Shown piece after piece: positions 11,269 through 21,141 of a stretch of 64,000 bases of DNA. The notes under the pieces were generated by a model. It searched no databases and had not been told where the DNA came from. It saw only the letters and a program-made list of their open reading frames with translations. Location of the stretch: assembly GCA_003117195.1 (NCBI GenBank), contig BDSI01000006.1, positions 248,001 through 312,000 of the forward strand, given 5' to 3'. This stretch comes from Eudorina sp. 2006-703-Eu-15. Lineage: Eukaryota > Chlorophyta > Chlorophyceae > Chlamydomonadales > Volvocaceae. The stretch's first letter is position 1, and each line of letters opens with the position of its first letter. A program made the translations under genes and the position numbers.

Positions 11269-12898
11269 TAGGGGCGGAGCAGCCCTCAGGAGGGTACCTT
11301 GTGCTGTTCATGGAACAGTCGCTTCCGCACTCAGAGCGTTGCTGAGAGTAACGTGAAATCGCTCGCCGCGCGCAGACCCTGTTGAAGCGCTGTTCCTGGA
11401 CCTACTGCATTTGCTCAAGTTCTTGACATGGTCAACAACCTCCCACATCAAACAGGCATGAAGTACTAAGACGGGCCTTTACTTTGCTTGTAGGCTTGTT
11501 CTGGTCGGACTTCCTGACCAGCGTGGTCAACCTGGCCACGGGGGCGTTCCAACCACGTACTTATCGTGGGGGAACTTGGGCTATGGCGCGTTGTCGTTAT
11601 TCGTCCAGTTATGGCGCCGCTGCCGCGCCTCAACCACGTCCAGCCCCAGTGAGGGGCGCTAGGGGAACAAGGCTGGAATTGTCTTGACTGGATGTCAAAC
11701 TGAATTTCGGATGCTAGATGCACCGCGCTGGGAATTTGGGCCGCACAGCGGGGTTGACTGTTCGTGCGTCAATGTCGGAGCGCCGAGTGCAAACTGTGGG
11801 TGCAACTGGTGGGGGTGGCCTTGGCGTGGGCTACGGATCTGACTTTCATGACCTGAGAGGCAGCAGGCTGCAAGCTGCCCCAGGAGTTTAGGCGCGTACC
11901 TGCCCCAGGAGTTGAGACGAGTGGTATCTCATCAAAGGAGATTTTGCACTTTTGCCAGGGAATTTGCAACCGCGCTTTTTCGATGGTGCAAACCCTGGTC
12001 AGCACCCACCTTGGCTGGTTGCGTCGCATTTGACTTGTGCTGTGCTGGCTAGGAGGCTAGCCCTTTTCTGGGCATTAAGCTGTTTGTCGCTGGGCTAAGG
12101 CTAGCTCGGCTGGTGCCTAATAGCATGACACGTTACGTTTGTCTACGTTTTTCAGAAACGTACGTAGAGGTGTTCACATGAGACGTTTATGGCCGTTCCG
12201 TCGAAATCACAAACGTGACGTTGAACGGCAAACGGGGGCCCAGGGGGGGGTTAATCCTCCGACCCCTGCTGCCGTTTGTTAAATTGTAGCGCAGTCGCTG
12301 CACTTTTTATGCCGCTGCTTTCCATAGTGTTTACACTCTTTTTGTCCTACATACTGCCACGACTGTTATGGTACGACAAATATGCCCCTGGAGTTCTAGG
12401 TTCGACCCCAACAGAGAGCGGGCCAAAGACCTGCGATAGTAAGAGGGCAAGGGTGCCCCCATGTCGATGGACGGTGAAGGACCCGATTAAAGTGACCTGC
12501 GAGCTGACCAGGAGCGGAGTTGACGCACATGATTCGGCAGATTCCGCTGGATGCTGGTGGTGGGTGCTGAACCCGGGAAGAGCACTGATTTCGGAGAAGT
12601 CGGCATGGGAGACCGGATGAGGGTGCCCCGAAATACCGGGGAAGGAAGGGACTGCCAGGTTAGTGGCCACGGGTGAAGCTGAACCCCCCTATCCCACACA
12701 ATCACACAATCATACTGGCGAAATTTTGGCGCTTCAGTCGCGTTCTTTGCGGTGCAAAGCCTGAACATGAGCGACCCGCTCGTCCGCATTGGAGCCAAGG
12801 ATCTGCTAGGCACCCGCGAAATAGGTCGCATATGTAGTGTTTGCAGGGGCTCAGCCCTTTTTCCCAGCTTTTCTAAAGCTGACACCCCCTTGTCCTCA
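11269..12898. other. intergenic, no gene recognised
   Basis: No supported coding or RNA feature. A B-box-like GGTTCGACCCC at 12401 lacks an A-box partner and a foldable tRNA around it. Confidence 0.35.
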
Positions 12899-12953
12899 GT
12901 TTTAACTGAGTTTCAGCTGAGTTTCGGTCGAGTTTCCGTTGAGTTTTCACCCA
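12899..12953. repeat. 11-bp imperfect tandem array
   Basis: Five units of 11 bp with consensus GTTTYNRYTGA, each starting with GTTT, form a short minisatellite. The units differ at two to four positions, so the array is old. Confidence 0.75.
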
Positions 12954-14032
12954 GTTCTCCATCACCCCGCGCAGTCCCGCGGCCCCGCCGACAGTTACCG
13001 CTATGCCTGCCTATGCTTGCACCCGGTGTGACTGCCCACACAAAGAGAGTCAGCCCAATGAATTTATCTTAGTCTTACACAAGAACGGGTTGCAGGATTG
13101 CTTAGCCAGCGCCGCATGCAACTAGCTACTAGCAGCTCCCAGTCGTGATGCGCCGAGTAGCTCCCACAGAAACGTACATGACGCATCCATGCGCAACTTC
13201 TCGGCCAAGAATACGCGCGCAGCCGTGCAAGAACCCAAGTCACGCCAATAGCTGTATGTGTTACTACAGTCGGGCAGCTTCCGAAAATCGCTTTCCGTAT
13301 AACTGCGCCTGGTTGCAGAGGTCACCGACTGCGAGGTTGCGACCCTGGACTAGGGTTGTGGCATTGGCTTGCCGTACACCTGTATGTGTCGAGGGTGAAT
13401 CGCAGCTGTCCTATGATATATGTAAAAGAGGTTAAGGAGGATGACAGTGCGCGGCTGCCGCCGTCGCCGCCAGAGCAGCAGGCGCAGGAGCGGCCCAGCA
13501 CGGCGGTGATGGCGGCCGCAGCGACCTGGCTAGCCTAGAGGCTGTGGGGCAAGGGCGAGTGAAGCTGGCGGTGTCGCGCATCGAAGTAGGGCTGGGTCTG
13601 GGCGTTGAGGCCTTGTGCTGCTAGGCGGCTCTTAGCCGTTGTCCGCCGAGACTGGTGCAAGCGCGTTGCCCATGATGAACATGTCGCAGTGGTGCGCTGC
13701 TGTGGCTGCAACGGATTGTGGTTGATTTCCCTGCGTTTCCCTCTGAGCCTTACACCAGCCAGCGTGGCACGCATTTTTTCCCAGCCGGCGCTGCACGCAA
13801 CTGCCCGCTCCCAGCCGCGCCGCGCGCCAACAGCCAGCCACGTGCGCTCGACCGCAGCTCCCAGTTGCAGCTTCCCAGCCGACCGCCCGCGCGCTCAACT
13901 ACCCACTCCCACTCGCGCAGGCACCCAACTCGCGTCGGCTACCGCACACGTCCAGCCCTGGCGCGCAGCTTCCCAGCCGCCTGTTACGTACTACAACTTG
14001 CTTGTGGCACGTGGCTGTGCTAGCTGCAGCAG
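12954..14032. other. intergenic or upstream exons of the caspase-like gene
   Basis: The region from 13785 to 13990 is pyrimidine-rich and repetitive (several CCCAGCCG blocks). No exon matching the missing N-terminal part of a caspase domain was found. Confidence 0.35.
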
Positions 14033-14913
14033 GTGTTGGCAGGTTGTGATTTCACGGCCGACAACACCGTTTCCAGGCTGACCTGGCTGAACACGAGGAG
14101 GACCGTTAGGGATGGGGTGTTTCTCTTCTTTGCTCTGGCAGGGCATGGGGCTTCGGGTCTTGTGAACAACCCAACGGAACTCAACGGGAAGAATAAGGTG
14201 ACTTGCCCTGCCGTGCGGGTCATCACCAGTGATGAGATCATTTCAATGTTGTATCAGCCTGCAACGGCAAGTAAGGCCGTGGTTATCATTGATGCGTGTC
14301 AAACTGGCACTTTCGCTGACATTAAAACCAGCTACCGCGCTATCAACACATGGAACTGGCAGCAGCCGGAACAGGCCGGCACGCAGTGGATGCCCGGTAC
14401 GACTACGGATATCACGGCGCAGGGGTACTCCTCAAAGGGCCCGATTACATCGAGCAATTTGTGTCCCCATCAGAAGTCGATCGTGCGACCGACAGCACTA
14501 CCACCGCCATGCAATGGTGGACCCCATGCACAGACAACATGACTACCGCTACTGGATACCTGTGTTCCCTATCGGATGTGGGCATGTGTCCGTCGGGCGC
14601 CTGGACGTACGACCAATGGAACCCAGCCTTGATCCCAATCTCGTGTTTTACGTGGGGCTTTTACAAAGCCTTCAAGGATGCCGGTTTTGCAAAGGTCGCC
14701 CCCGCAGCCATCCTGTCCACAATCAAAGCCGCGTACAACATTGATTACGACGGCACTACTAACCGTCCGTGGACCTGCACGCCCCGCGCAGGCTCTAGCA
14801 CCAACCTATACACGGTTCAGATGCGGCAGCAGGCCATGAAGACCCCATTCTTTGCTTGCACCGGCCCTCATGATCCCCGCGTTAGTACCGACACAGCCTG
14901 GTCTCCGCTGTAG
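14033..14913 (+). pseudogene. caspase-fold (C14-like) peptidase fragment with a frameshift
   Basis: From 14033, just after a plausible AG acceptor (CTGCAGCAG), one frame carries the catalytic His motif LAGHG preceded by hydrophobic VFLFF. About 55 residues on comes the Cys motif VVIIDACQTG. This is the p20 layout of caspase/metacaspase-like peptidases. That frame becomes implausible near 14440, where a second frame takes over without a stop or room for an intron: KGP in the first frame continues as KGPDYIEQF in the second, at the run GGGCCC. The second frame ends at the TAG at 14911 and includes SCFTWGFYKAF, which could be p10-like. The N-terminal half of p20 is missing or lies in unseen exons. 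It is either a pseudogene or a real gene with a one-base sequence error. Confidence 0.6.
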
Positions 14914-15648
14914 GCTACAAGGGGGAGGGGTGTGCCCCCCCCCGACATGGGGCACGCTCCCTCCGGTCGCTATGCGCTTAGCGCGCATGCCCGGCCCTTC
15001 ACTGCGCTCGGGAGTAACAGGGAGCATAGAGCAGAGACAGGGCAGACAGGCAGCAACGAGGCATCCCAACAGGGACCACACACCCAGCCACAAGCGCAGC
15101 CACACACAGACAGCCGTCTTGCCGATGGTGAATCCAACCGAGCTGCGCTGGCCCCAACCACCCGGCTTGATTTGCACGCAATCAAGGCGGGCGGCTGGAC
15201 ATGTCCCCGGTTTTCCCCCCATTTTGTGGCCAACGGTCAGGCCCCCATTTGCGACCAACGCGACCAAAGTTGTAGCAATGCAGAAACAAAAGTAAGCGCA
15301 CCACAGTGCATCCCACAGTGCGTCCCACAGTGCATCCCACACCGTCCTGCCATGCCACATACTCGGTCTTCCTCTAGATACCGTTAGTTGGTCTCGCGCC
15401 AATGGCGGCCAGCCGCCCCTGCCTGCAGGTTGATGCGGCGCTGCCTGTTTGTGCCTTCACGCGCGCACCCGAGCATCGCGGTTCCCTCAGCCCCTGCCGC
15501 CGTCACCGATGACCCACAAGGTCCACTCTTAACACCTATTCATCGTGCGGAGGACACTGCAGCTCATGTTGCTCGGTACCTGGTGCTTCTTCTAGGCCAT
15601 GTCCGTCATATTCTATTTCAACTATCGCTGCCGTCAGTTCCTAGAGTG
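14914..15648. other. intergenic between convergent genes
   Basis: No gene is recognised. It starts with a C-run, and 14940-15020 holds palindromic GC-rich sequence (GCGCTTAGCGCGC) that looks like part of a repeat. At 15302-15343 the 15-mer CACAGTGCATCC(CA) recurs about three times. Confidence 0.4.
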
Positions 15649-18086
15649 CTAGGAGCGGCGCCTCTGCGCATCACACGGCACCGAACATAGGCTGTACGAC
15701 TGTACGGCGGAGCGCATCTGCTCGATGGGCACCAGCACCTGCCGCACGTTGGCCGATGAGATGGTCAGCAACCTCGAGTAGCGGTTGGCTTCGCCGTACG
15801 CGATCAGGTAGTCGGATCCGTTGGGCCCTATGCGCTCCAGTCCGGAGGGGAAGGTGACCCCGGAGTGGTAGTAGGCGCAGGGGATCAGGCCGAGGCTCAC
15901 GTGCGTGATGTCGTACGGCGGCGTCGCCAGGAACCTTTCGGGGTGTACGACAAGGTAGGGCGGCCGGCAGTTGAATGCAGGGGACGTAGGTAGCGGCCCC
16001 CTAGCGGCCCCTAACGGTCCCACCAGGATCCATCGGCATGTCCGGTCCGCAGGTTTAGTCGCAGACATATGACCTAGTTTGGACTGATAAGACCTGATTG
16101 AACACAAAAATCAATCACATGAATTAATGAAAGCTAAACAACCGTAACTACCTGTAAAAGAAGAAAGCGTACTCCTTGTAATGGTGTATGTACAATTTCT
16201 CCTCGTGCATGAACTGAAAGAACGCCTTGCGCTTCTCGCCGCCCTGCAGGGCCTGAACAGCCTCGCAGGTGCGCTGCACGGCGGCGGCGGGGTTGCTGGC
16301 GTCGTGGAAGCACGTGGCCGCCGCGCGCACGTGGCCGACGGCCAAGTACGACACGCCATCGTCGTACAGCACCGCGGGCGTCGAGCCCGCGAACTCCAGT
16401 GAGCCGCTGTACAGGCGGTTCATTTCCGTGAAGAACGTCTCGTTGGCCGACACGCTGTCGAACCCGCGCTTGATGAGGGGCTCTTGGTAGGAGCCCCAGT
16501 CCAGGACACTGTGCGGCCCAAAGGCCGGGAAATGTGGGTACGACATCCGGCTCGAGCCGTTGTGGGGCACCTGTGCACGCAGACCAAGCAGACACCGGAT
16601 CTGGTCAATGGCCCCTGTCAGCGTCGGATGTCAGCGTCGAATGCCAATGTCAACGTCGAATGTCAATGTCAGCGTCGAATGTCAATGTCAATGTCGAACC
16701 CCGCCTTGCAGCCGTGGGGGTACGTTTGGAGATTTGCAAACATTCGACCAACCCCGGGGGGAACAGTGTGCGCCGCGCGGGTGGAGGCCTGCGCGGGCGG
16801 CAGTGCTGACACAACAGACGAAATGCAGCTTACCCAGTTCTTCTCAACCTGGCCTCATTTAGGGCAGCGTGACATGATCGACCCGCGTTGAGGTCCCGGC
16901 GGCGGATGACGGAAACCGGTCCGGTGTCCATGGCAGGCAGGCAGGCGGGGGGGTGGGCAGCCGGTGAGGGCGGGAGGGCGGGCGGAGACCATCCTCTAGT
17001 GTCGACAGAGAATACGAAGCGCAAGGACCGAAGCACCGCGGGGCTCACTGAAACATTACTGCATTCGGGGTCCGCTGTAACGTTCGATTCATTCATTACT
17101 AAGTCAAAGATCATTACTAAGTCAAAGATCATTACTAAGTCAAAGATCATTACTAAGTCAAAGAAGGACCGGTGCCCAACGGCGTCGGCATTTGACACAC
17201 CCAGAAGGTGCAGCACGAGGCGTGTACTCGCAGGCCGGTCTCCCAGCCCGATCCCCAACATGCAACCTCCCGTGTCCCCTCACCTTCCGCATGTCCGTGT
17301 ACCACAGCACCCGGCTTCCCCCCAGGGCCAGGTCACAGCCAACTTCGCCCGATGGCTGTGTGACGCAGTGCGCCTCCACCGGGGCCACCGTCATGAAGCC
17401 GCCCTTGGGCGAATGCGCCAGCAGCCACACCGCCCCGTCGCCATCCTTGAACAGGCGCCCATCCTCCAGCTTCACTTCCACCTGCAAAGCCGTCAACCGA
17501 GCGGCAAAATCGAGCGGCAAAATCGCTCTTTGCCGGGATCCGCTGTAATACGCATCAATACGGCACAGGGTAAGACACTTTGTTCGCGGGCTTGTGGAGG
17601 GCCTGCAGGTTAGTTCGGATCTGCCGACCGGTTCGGTTGCGGCTTCACAGCTTCACACCGCACCTGGGTCAAGCCAACCAGCGTGTGGTTTAGCCGGCCG
17701 TCAGGACCCCACATGGTGCGCGTGACGGCGAGGACGAGCGAGTTGGTGCCCTTCCAGCTGTCGCTGGTGATGGGGGGGACGAGGACCCGGGGGTCGGCAA
17801 TGCAGGCGAGGGGCGCCTGGCGCGGCGTGTAGGCGCGGGCTGCCCACAGCAGGAGGTCCCCCTGGAGCTGGGTGACGGAGGGGTTGAAGACACACACGCC
17901 GGTGGGCAAGCTCTGCCCGTGCAGCAGCGCCGATATGTCTTCGATGCGCTCGAACAGTTGCCCGCCAGCAGCGGTGTCGTAGTGGCATTCCGGGTGGACG
18001 TTGGCTTGGAAGCCCCAGGCCGCGTGAGCACGCGCGACCCCGAGCGACAGGAGGACAAGTACAGCAGGAATGCGAAGACGAAGCAT
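15649..18086 (-). CDS. secreted five-bladed beta-propeller glycosidase-like protein
   Basis: Five-exon model of 468 aa: 18086-17664, 17481-17284, 16848-16834 (15-nt microexon), 16570-16152 and 16000-15649. All sites are GT-AG and phases agree. The ATG at 18086 begins a signal peptide (MLRLRIPAVLVLLSLG, cleavage near AHA). Motifs fit the beta-propeller glycosidase/phosphorylase superfamily (GH43/GH130/GT108-like): VCVFNPSV at about 64-71, VEKNW, GSTPAVLYDDG, a YLAVGHV strand, and FPSGLERIG followed by LIAYGEANRYS. Substrate and catalytic residues cannot be assigned. A role in modifying secreted or wall glycans is inferred. The gene is divergent from the pyruvyl transferase-like gene at 19816. 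The acceptor of the last exon is the least certain boundary. Confidence 0.62.
16618..16699. repeat. imperfect 6/18-bp tandem repeat in an intron
   Basis: About 80 bp built from GTCGAATGTCAATGTCA-like units in the intron between the microexon and exon 4 of the glycosidase-like gene. Confidence 0.75.
17066..17163 (+). repeat. retroelement 3' end followed by an 18-bp tandem array
   Basis: GGGGTCCGCTGTAACGTTC at 17077 is the end shared by the GGTCCGCTGTAAC family (also at 47354, 55590 and 55716, reversed at 41682 and 46953). It runs into ATTC units. From 17095 to 17163 follow 3.8 exact copies of an 18-bp unit, ATTACTAAGTCAAAGATC. The insertion lies in intron 2 of the glycosidase-like gene, antisense to it. 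Confidence 0.8.
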
Positions 18087-19815
18087 GTTATAAGTATAGC
18101 CGGCAGTAGATTGCAGTGGCCGGACCACCGGAGCTCAGCGGCGGTAGGCGCCGGTAGGCGACTTCACGTGCGCGAGTGAACAGGCGAGCGCTTCGTAAAA
18201 TTATATGACTGAGGTGTACTGAGGTGTGGCGCTGTCATGGTGAATTATTACATACATTTCAGAGCCGGTCACAGTTGTGCCGATGGAAGCACGAGGGTCT
18301 ATTTTGGTTTGTTGCCCCCGTGCGTAATTAATGAAGCCCCCTGATTTTGTATGCTCAGCAACTTTCTGCCATGGGAATGCTGTTCACGGGATGGCAAAGG
18401 CTGCCGTCGTCGGCCTGACGGACTGCTCGTCCCGTTCCGCGACTAGGAAAAACAATGTGGCCACATCTCTGTCGCTTTATACTGCTAGATATTTGTGTAC
18501 AAAATCATATGAGTTACTAATGTTACGTGCGGGCTGTCTGTGCACCATCTTACGCTGAGCGAGCGTCAAGGGTGCGACTGATGACGTCCGATTGCGAAAG
18601 ACTACTCGTGAACTCATGATGTGTGTGCAGTAACTACATTATAATACTTCACAGAGCTGTCTGCCAACGATGCCATGATAAGAGAGGATGGAAGCATCAG
18701 GAAACATAAGGAAGGATGGTGCGAAGGCGGCCCCTACTGCAGCTTTGCGCGCAAAAAAAACTGACAGACTCCGGGTGACCTTGTGTATCAAAGCTTGCAG
18801 TATCTATGGCACACAACACTTGTGACTTGACTTGAGCGCATTCAGCATCGGACAAAACTGGCGCGAGTCGCTGATTGCGTCACACATTCAAGTCTCCCAT
18901 TCACGCCGAGAACTGCATATATGATGAATCATTCAATTGAAAATCATAGCGGTATGTCTAATGACGCTGTAGACATTAACAAGTTCGGCGTCCCATTGAC
19001 GACTTTCGTCGTGGCCTGGCGGACTGTCGTGCGGCCCGGTGGCCTGAGACTGGAGTTTGAACATTATATTTGGTTTAATCATTCAGGACATGTATCGATG
19101 CCGTCTGCTGTCTGTCCAGCGCCAGGAAATGGTTGTATGCGAAGCACGTGCACCTCCTTGGGCAGGACTGCATGCAATTGATGCATATTTCAAAATAAGG
19201 AATCCAAAATATACGTTTTACAGATGAGGAGTGGACGCAGTGAGCTGTGTGCACGGAAGGCCGCCGCGCTGACAGGACGTAATAGAACAATCCACAAAAC
19301 TATGGCTCGTGATACACAGCGACCTTGTCATGTTCACGGGAGTTATGAGCGATTGTGCAGACCCGTCATATGTGCGTGTCCTGGCGGGTCGCGAGGTCGT
19401 AACATGTTATCCGCATCTGATGCGCGCCTTACTCGCGTTTGACTTGCGTCAACACGGGCGTAAAGACCAATTCATGAATCAACATGCCGATTACAACGAC
19501 GTCCAACGTCGTGGGCCGACGGTACGATAACAACCATTGGGCCGCAAAACATTGTGTAAAAGTTTGTATATACCACTACGACTGCAATTTCATTTAATTA
19601 ATACTTTTAAATCGCGCCCAGCTTCGGTGCAATTAGCATACAATTATTACCATTCGTCAGGTTTGATTGCAAAGCTTTTATCATCTGAATGAATGTTTTT
19701 AGATAATAATAATTGCAACTTGCATAGAGTTTTCCAGTCAGGCGCAACCCTTCGTTCCAACCGTTTCGTCTCCGAATGAGCCGGCAAACCGTCATAACAG
19801 CGCAGACATAAGATC
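18087..19815. other. divergent intergenic region, AT-richer than its surroundings
   Basis: It separates the divergent starts of the glycosidase-like and pyruvyl transferase-like genes, so it should hold both promoters. It is clearly AT-richer than the rest of the window, especially 18560-19810. No ORF with recognisable features and no tRNA-like fold was seen. Confidence 0.45.
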
Positions 19816-21141
19816 ATGACGCGAGTACTGCTTGCTGTTGCCTTGGTCTTGCTGGTCTTACGTTGTGGATGCGCCTCGCCGGCGAACACCGGCAAGCTGA
19901 AAGGCCTGTACATGGGCTGGGTCGGGCACGCTAACCTCGGCGACGAGCTCGTGCTCGATATTTTCGGCCACCTGCTTCGCGACAGCTTGCTGCAGCAGGG
20001 GCTTTTCCAGCGGGTCAGTCTCGAGTACCAGCAGCCCCTCAAGGTGGGCGCTCACGCTCCCATCAATTACTCGGCCCTCAACTTCGCGGTCCTGGGCGGC
20101 GGCTCCCTCTTGGAAACCAGCTACACTTCCCGGACCGACATGTGCCATGCCGTCAGGGCGGCACACGTGCCGCTGTACGTGTCTGGCACCGGCACGCAGC
20201 TGCCGTACTCGCGGTACGACGGGCGGAACTTTCGGTGCGTGGAACAGCCGGTCTGGGGCGGCGTGCGGGGCCCGCTCACGAACGAGTTGCTGGCCAGCAT
20301 GGCGGACTACTTCCACACCAATGACACGCGCCAACTGCCCGTCTTCGGCGATTCGGGAATCTTGGCGGACCGAATCTTCCCGCGTGTGTCGTGGAGCGTA
20401 GTGGACGAGCTGGACCGCACCCTGGCGGAGAGCGCCGGGGTCAGCGGCGGCGCCGCCGACCCGGTGCTGTGCGTCAGCGGCGCCGTGCAGGCCGGAGCCG
20501 AGGGTACCCCCGGGTTTCGAGACACAGCGGCGCTGGTGGAGGCCTGGATGCAGAAGTACATTGTCGTACTGTTGCCCGTGGACCCGTCGACGGCCAAGAA
20601 ACAGCTGGCCATGTACGAAAGCATCCTCACAAATGCTAGCGCCACCGCCCAGTCCAAGAAATCCAAGAAACGTGCCGATCGACTCTTCTTCAACGCCCAT
20701 ATCAACAATTACAGCCTGTGGTTGGCGCTCCTGGGTCGCTGCGATCTGGTACTCACAGTTCGGTTGCACGCGGCAGTTATGTCGGCGGCGGCCGGCACGC
20801 CCTTCATAATGCCGTACCACGACACGATCTCCCGCAAGGCGAAGGATTTCGTGCTGGGCACGCACGGGTCTGCGGGCTGGGAGGCGTTCTTCATTAACCA
20901 GACGCAGTTCGACGGGTCAGACGCGACCATGGAGCAGCTGCTGCAGGACGTACGTGAACGGGCGCCGCGCCAGAAGGCGGCGTTCGACCGGGCGGCCCAA
21001 GCAGCGTACCCGCTGTACATAGACAGCCTCAAGGTGTTTAGCCACGTGATCATCCCCGACACCTTTCGGTTTTTCACGGACGTGGCGATCCGTATCACTC
21101 GATACTACAATAGCGCCATCATTGACTTGTTGTTCAAATGA
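19816..21141 (+). CDS. polysaccharide pyruvyl transferase family protein, secretory pathway
   Basis: Single open exon of 441 aa, ATG 19816 to TGA 21139. Residues 1-20 (MTRVLLAVALVLLVLRCGCA) are a signal peptide or membrane anchor, consistent with Golgi or secreted location. The core matches the polysaccharide pyruvyl transferase family (PF04230): GWVGHANLGDELV at 34-46, which is the N-terminal G..N.GDE motif; AVLGGGSLL at 91-99; a GTGTQ turn; VRGPLTNELL at 150-159; FGDSGILAD at 177-185; and the C-terminal VRLHAAVMSAAAGTPFI at 315-331. Bacterial and yeast members add ketal pyruvate to sugars, so a similar modification of wall or matrix glycans is inferred. Plain glycosyl transfer remains possible. 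The lack of introns, among intron-rich neighbours, may point to acquisition by transfer or retroposition. Confidence 0.85.
   Translation: MTRVLLAVALVLLVLRCGCASPANTGKLKGLYMGWVGHANLGDELVLDIFGHLLRDSLLQQGLFQRVSLEYQQPLKVGAHAPINYSALNFAVLGGGSLLETSYTSRTDMCHAVRAAHVPLYVSGTGTQLPYSRYDGRNFRCVEQPVWGGVRGPLTNELLASMADYFHTNDTRQLPVFGDSGILADRIFPRVSWSVVDELDRTLAESAGVSGGAADPVLCVSGAVQAGAEGTPGFRDTAALVEAWMQKYIVVLLPVDPSTAKKQLAMYESILTNASATAQSKKSKKRADRLFFNAHINNYSLWLALLGRCDLVLTVRLHAAVMSAAAGTPFIMPYHDTISRKAKDFVLGTHGSAGWEAFFINQTQFDGSDATMEQLLQDVRERAPRQKAAFDRAAQAAYPLYIDSLKVFSHVIIPDTFRFFTDVAIRITRYYNSAIIDLLFK

Noticed and set aside
12380..12420. tRNA gene or tRNA-derived SINE (GGTTCGACCCC)
   Set aside because: A B-box-like string only. 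No A box at the right distance and no cloverleaf pairing around it.
19858..20865. 335-codon open frame on the minus strand
   Set aside because: Exactly antisense to the pyruvyl transferase-like gene, whose motifs are clear. The open antisense frame follows from high GC at third positions.
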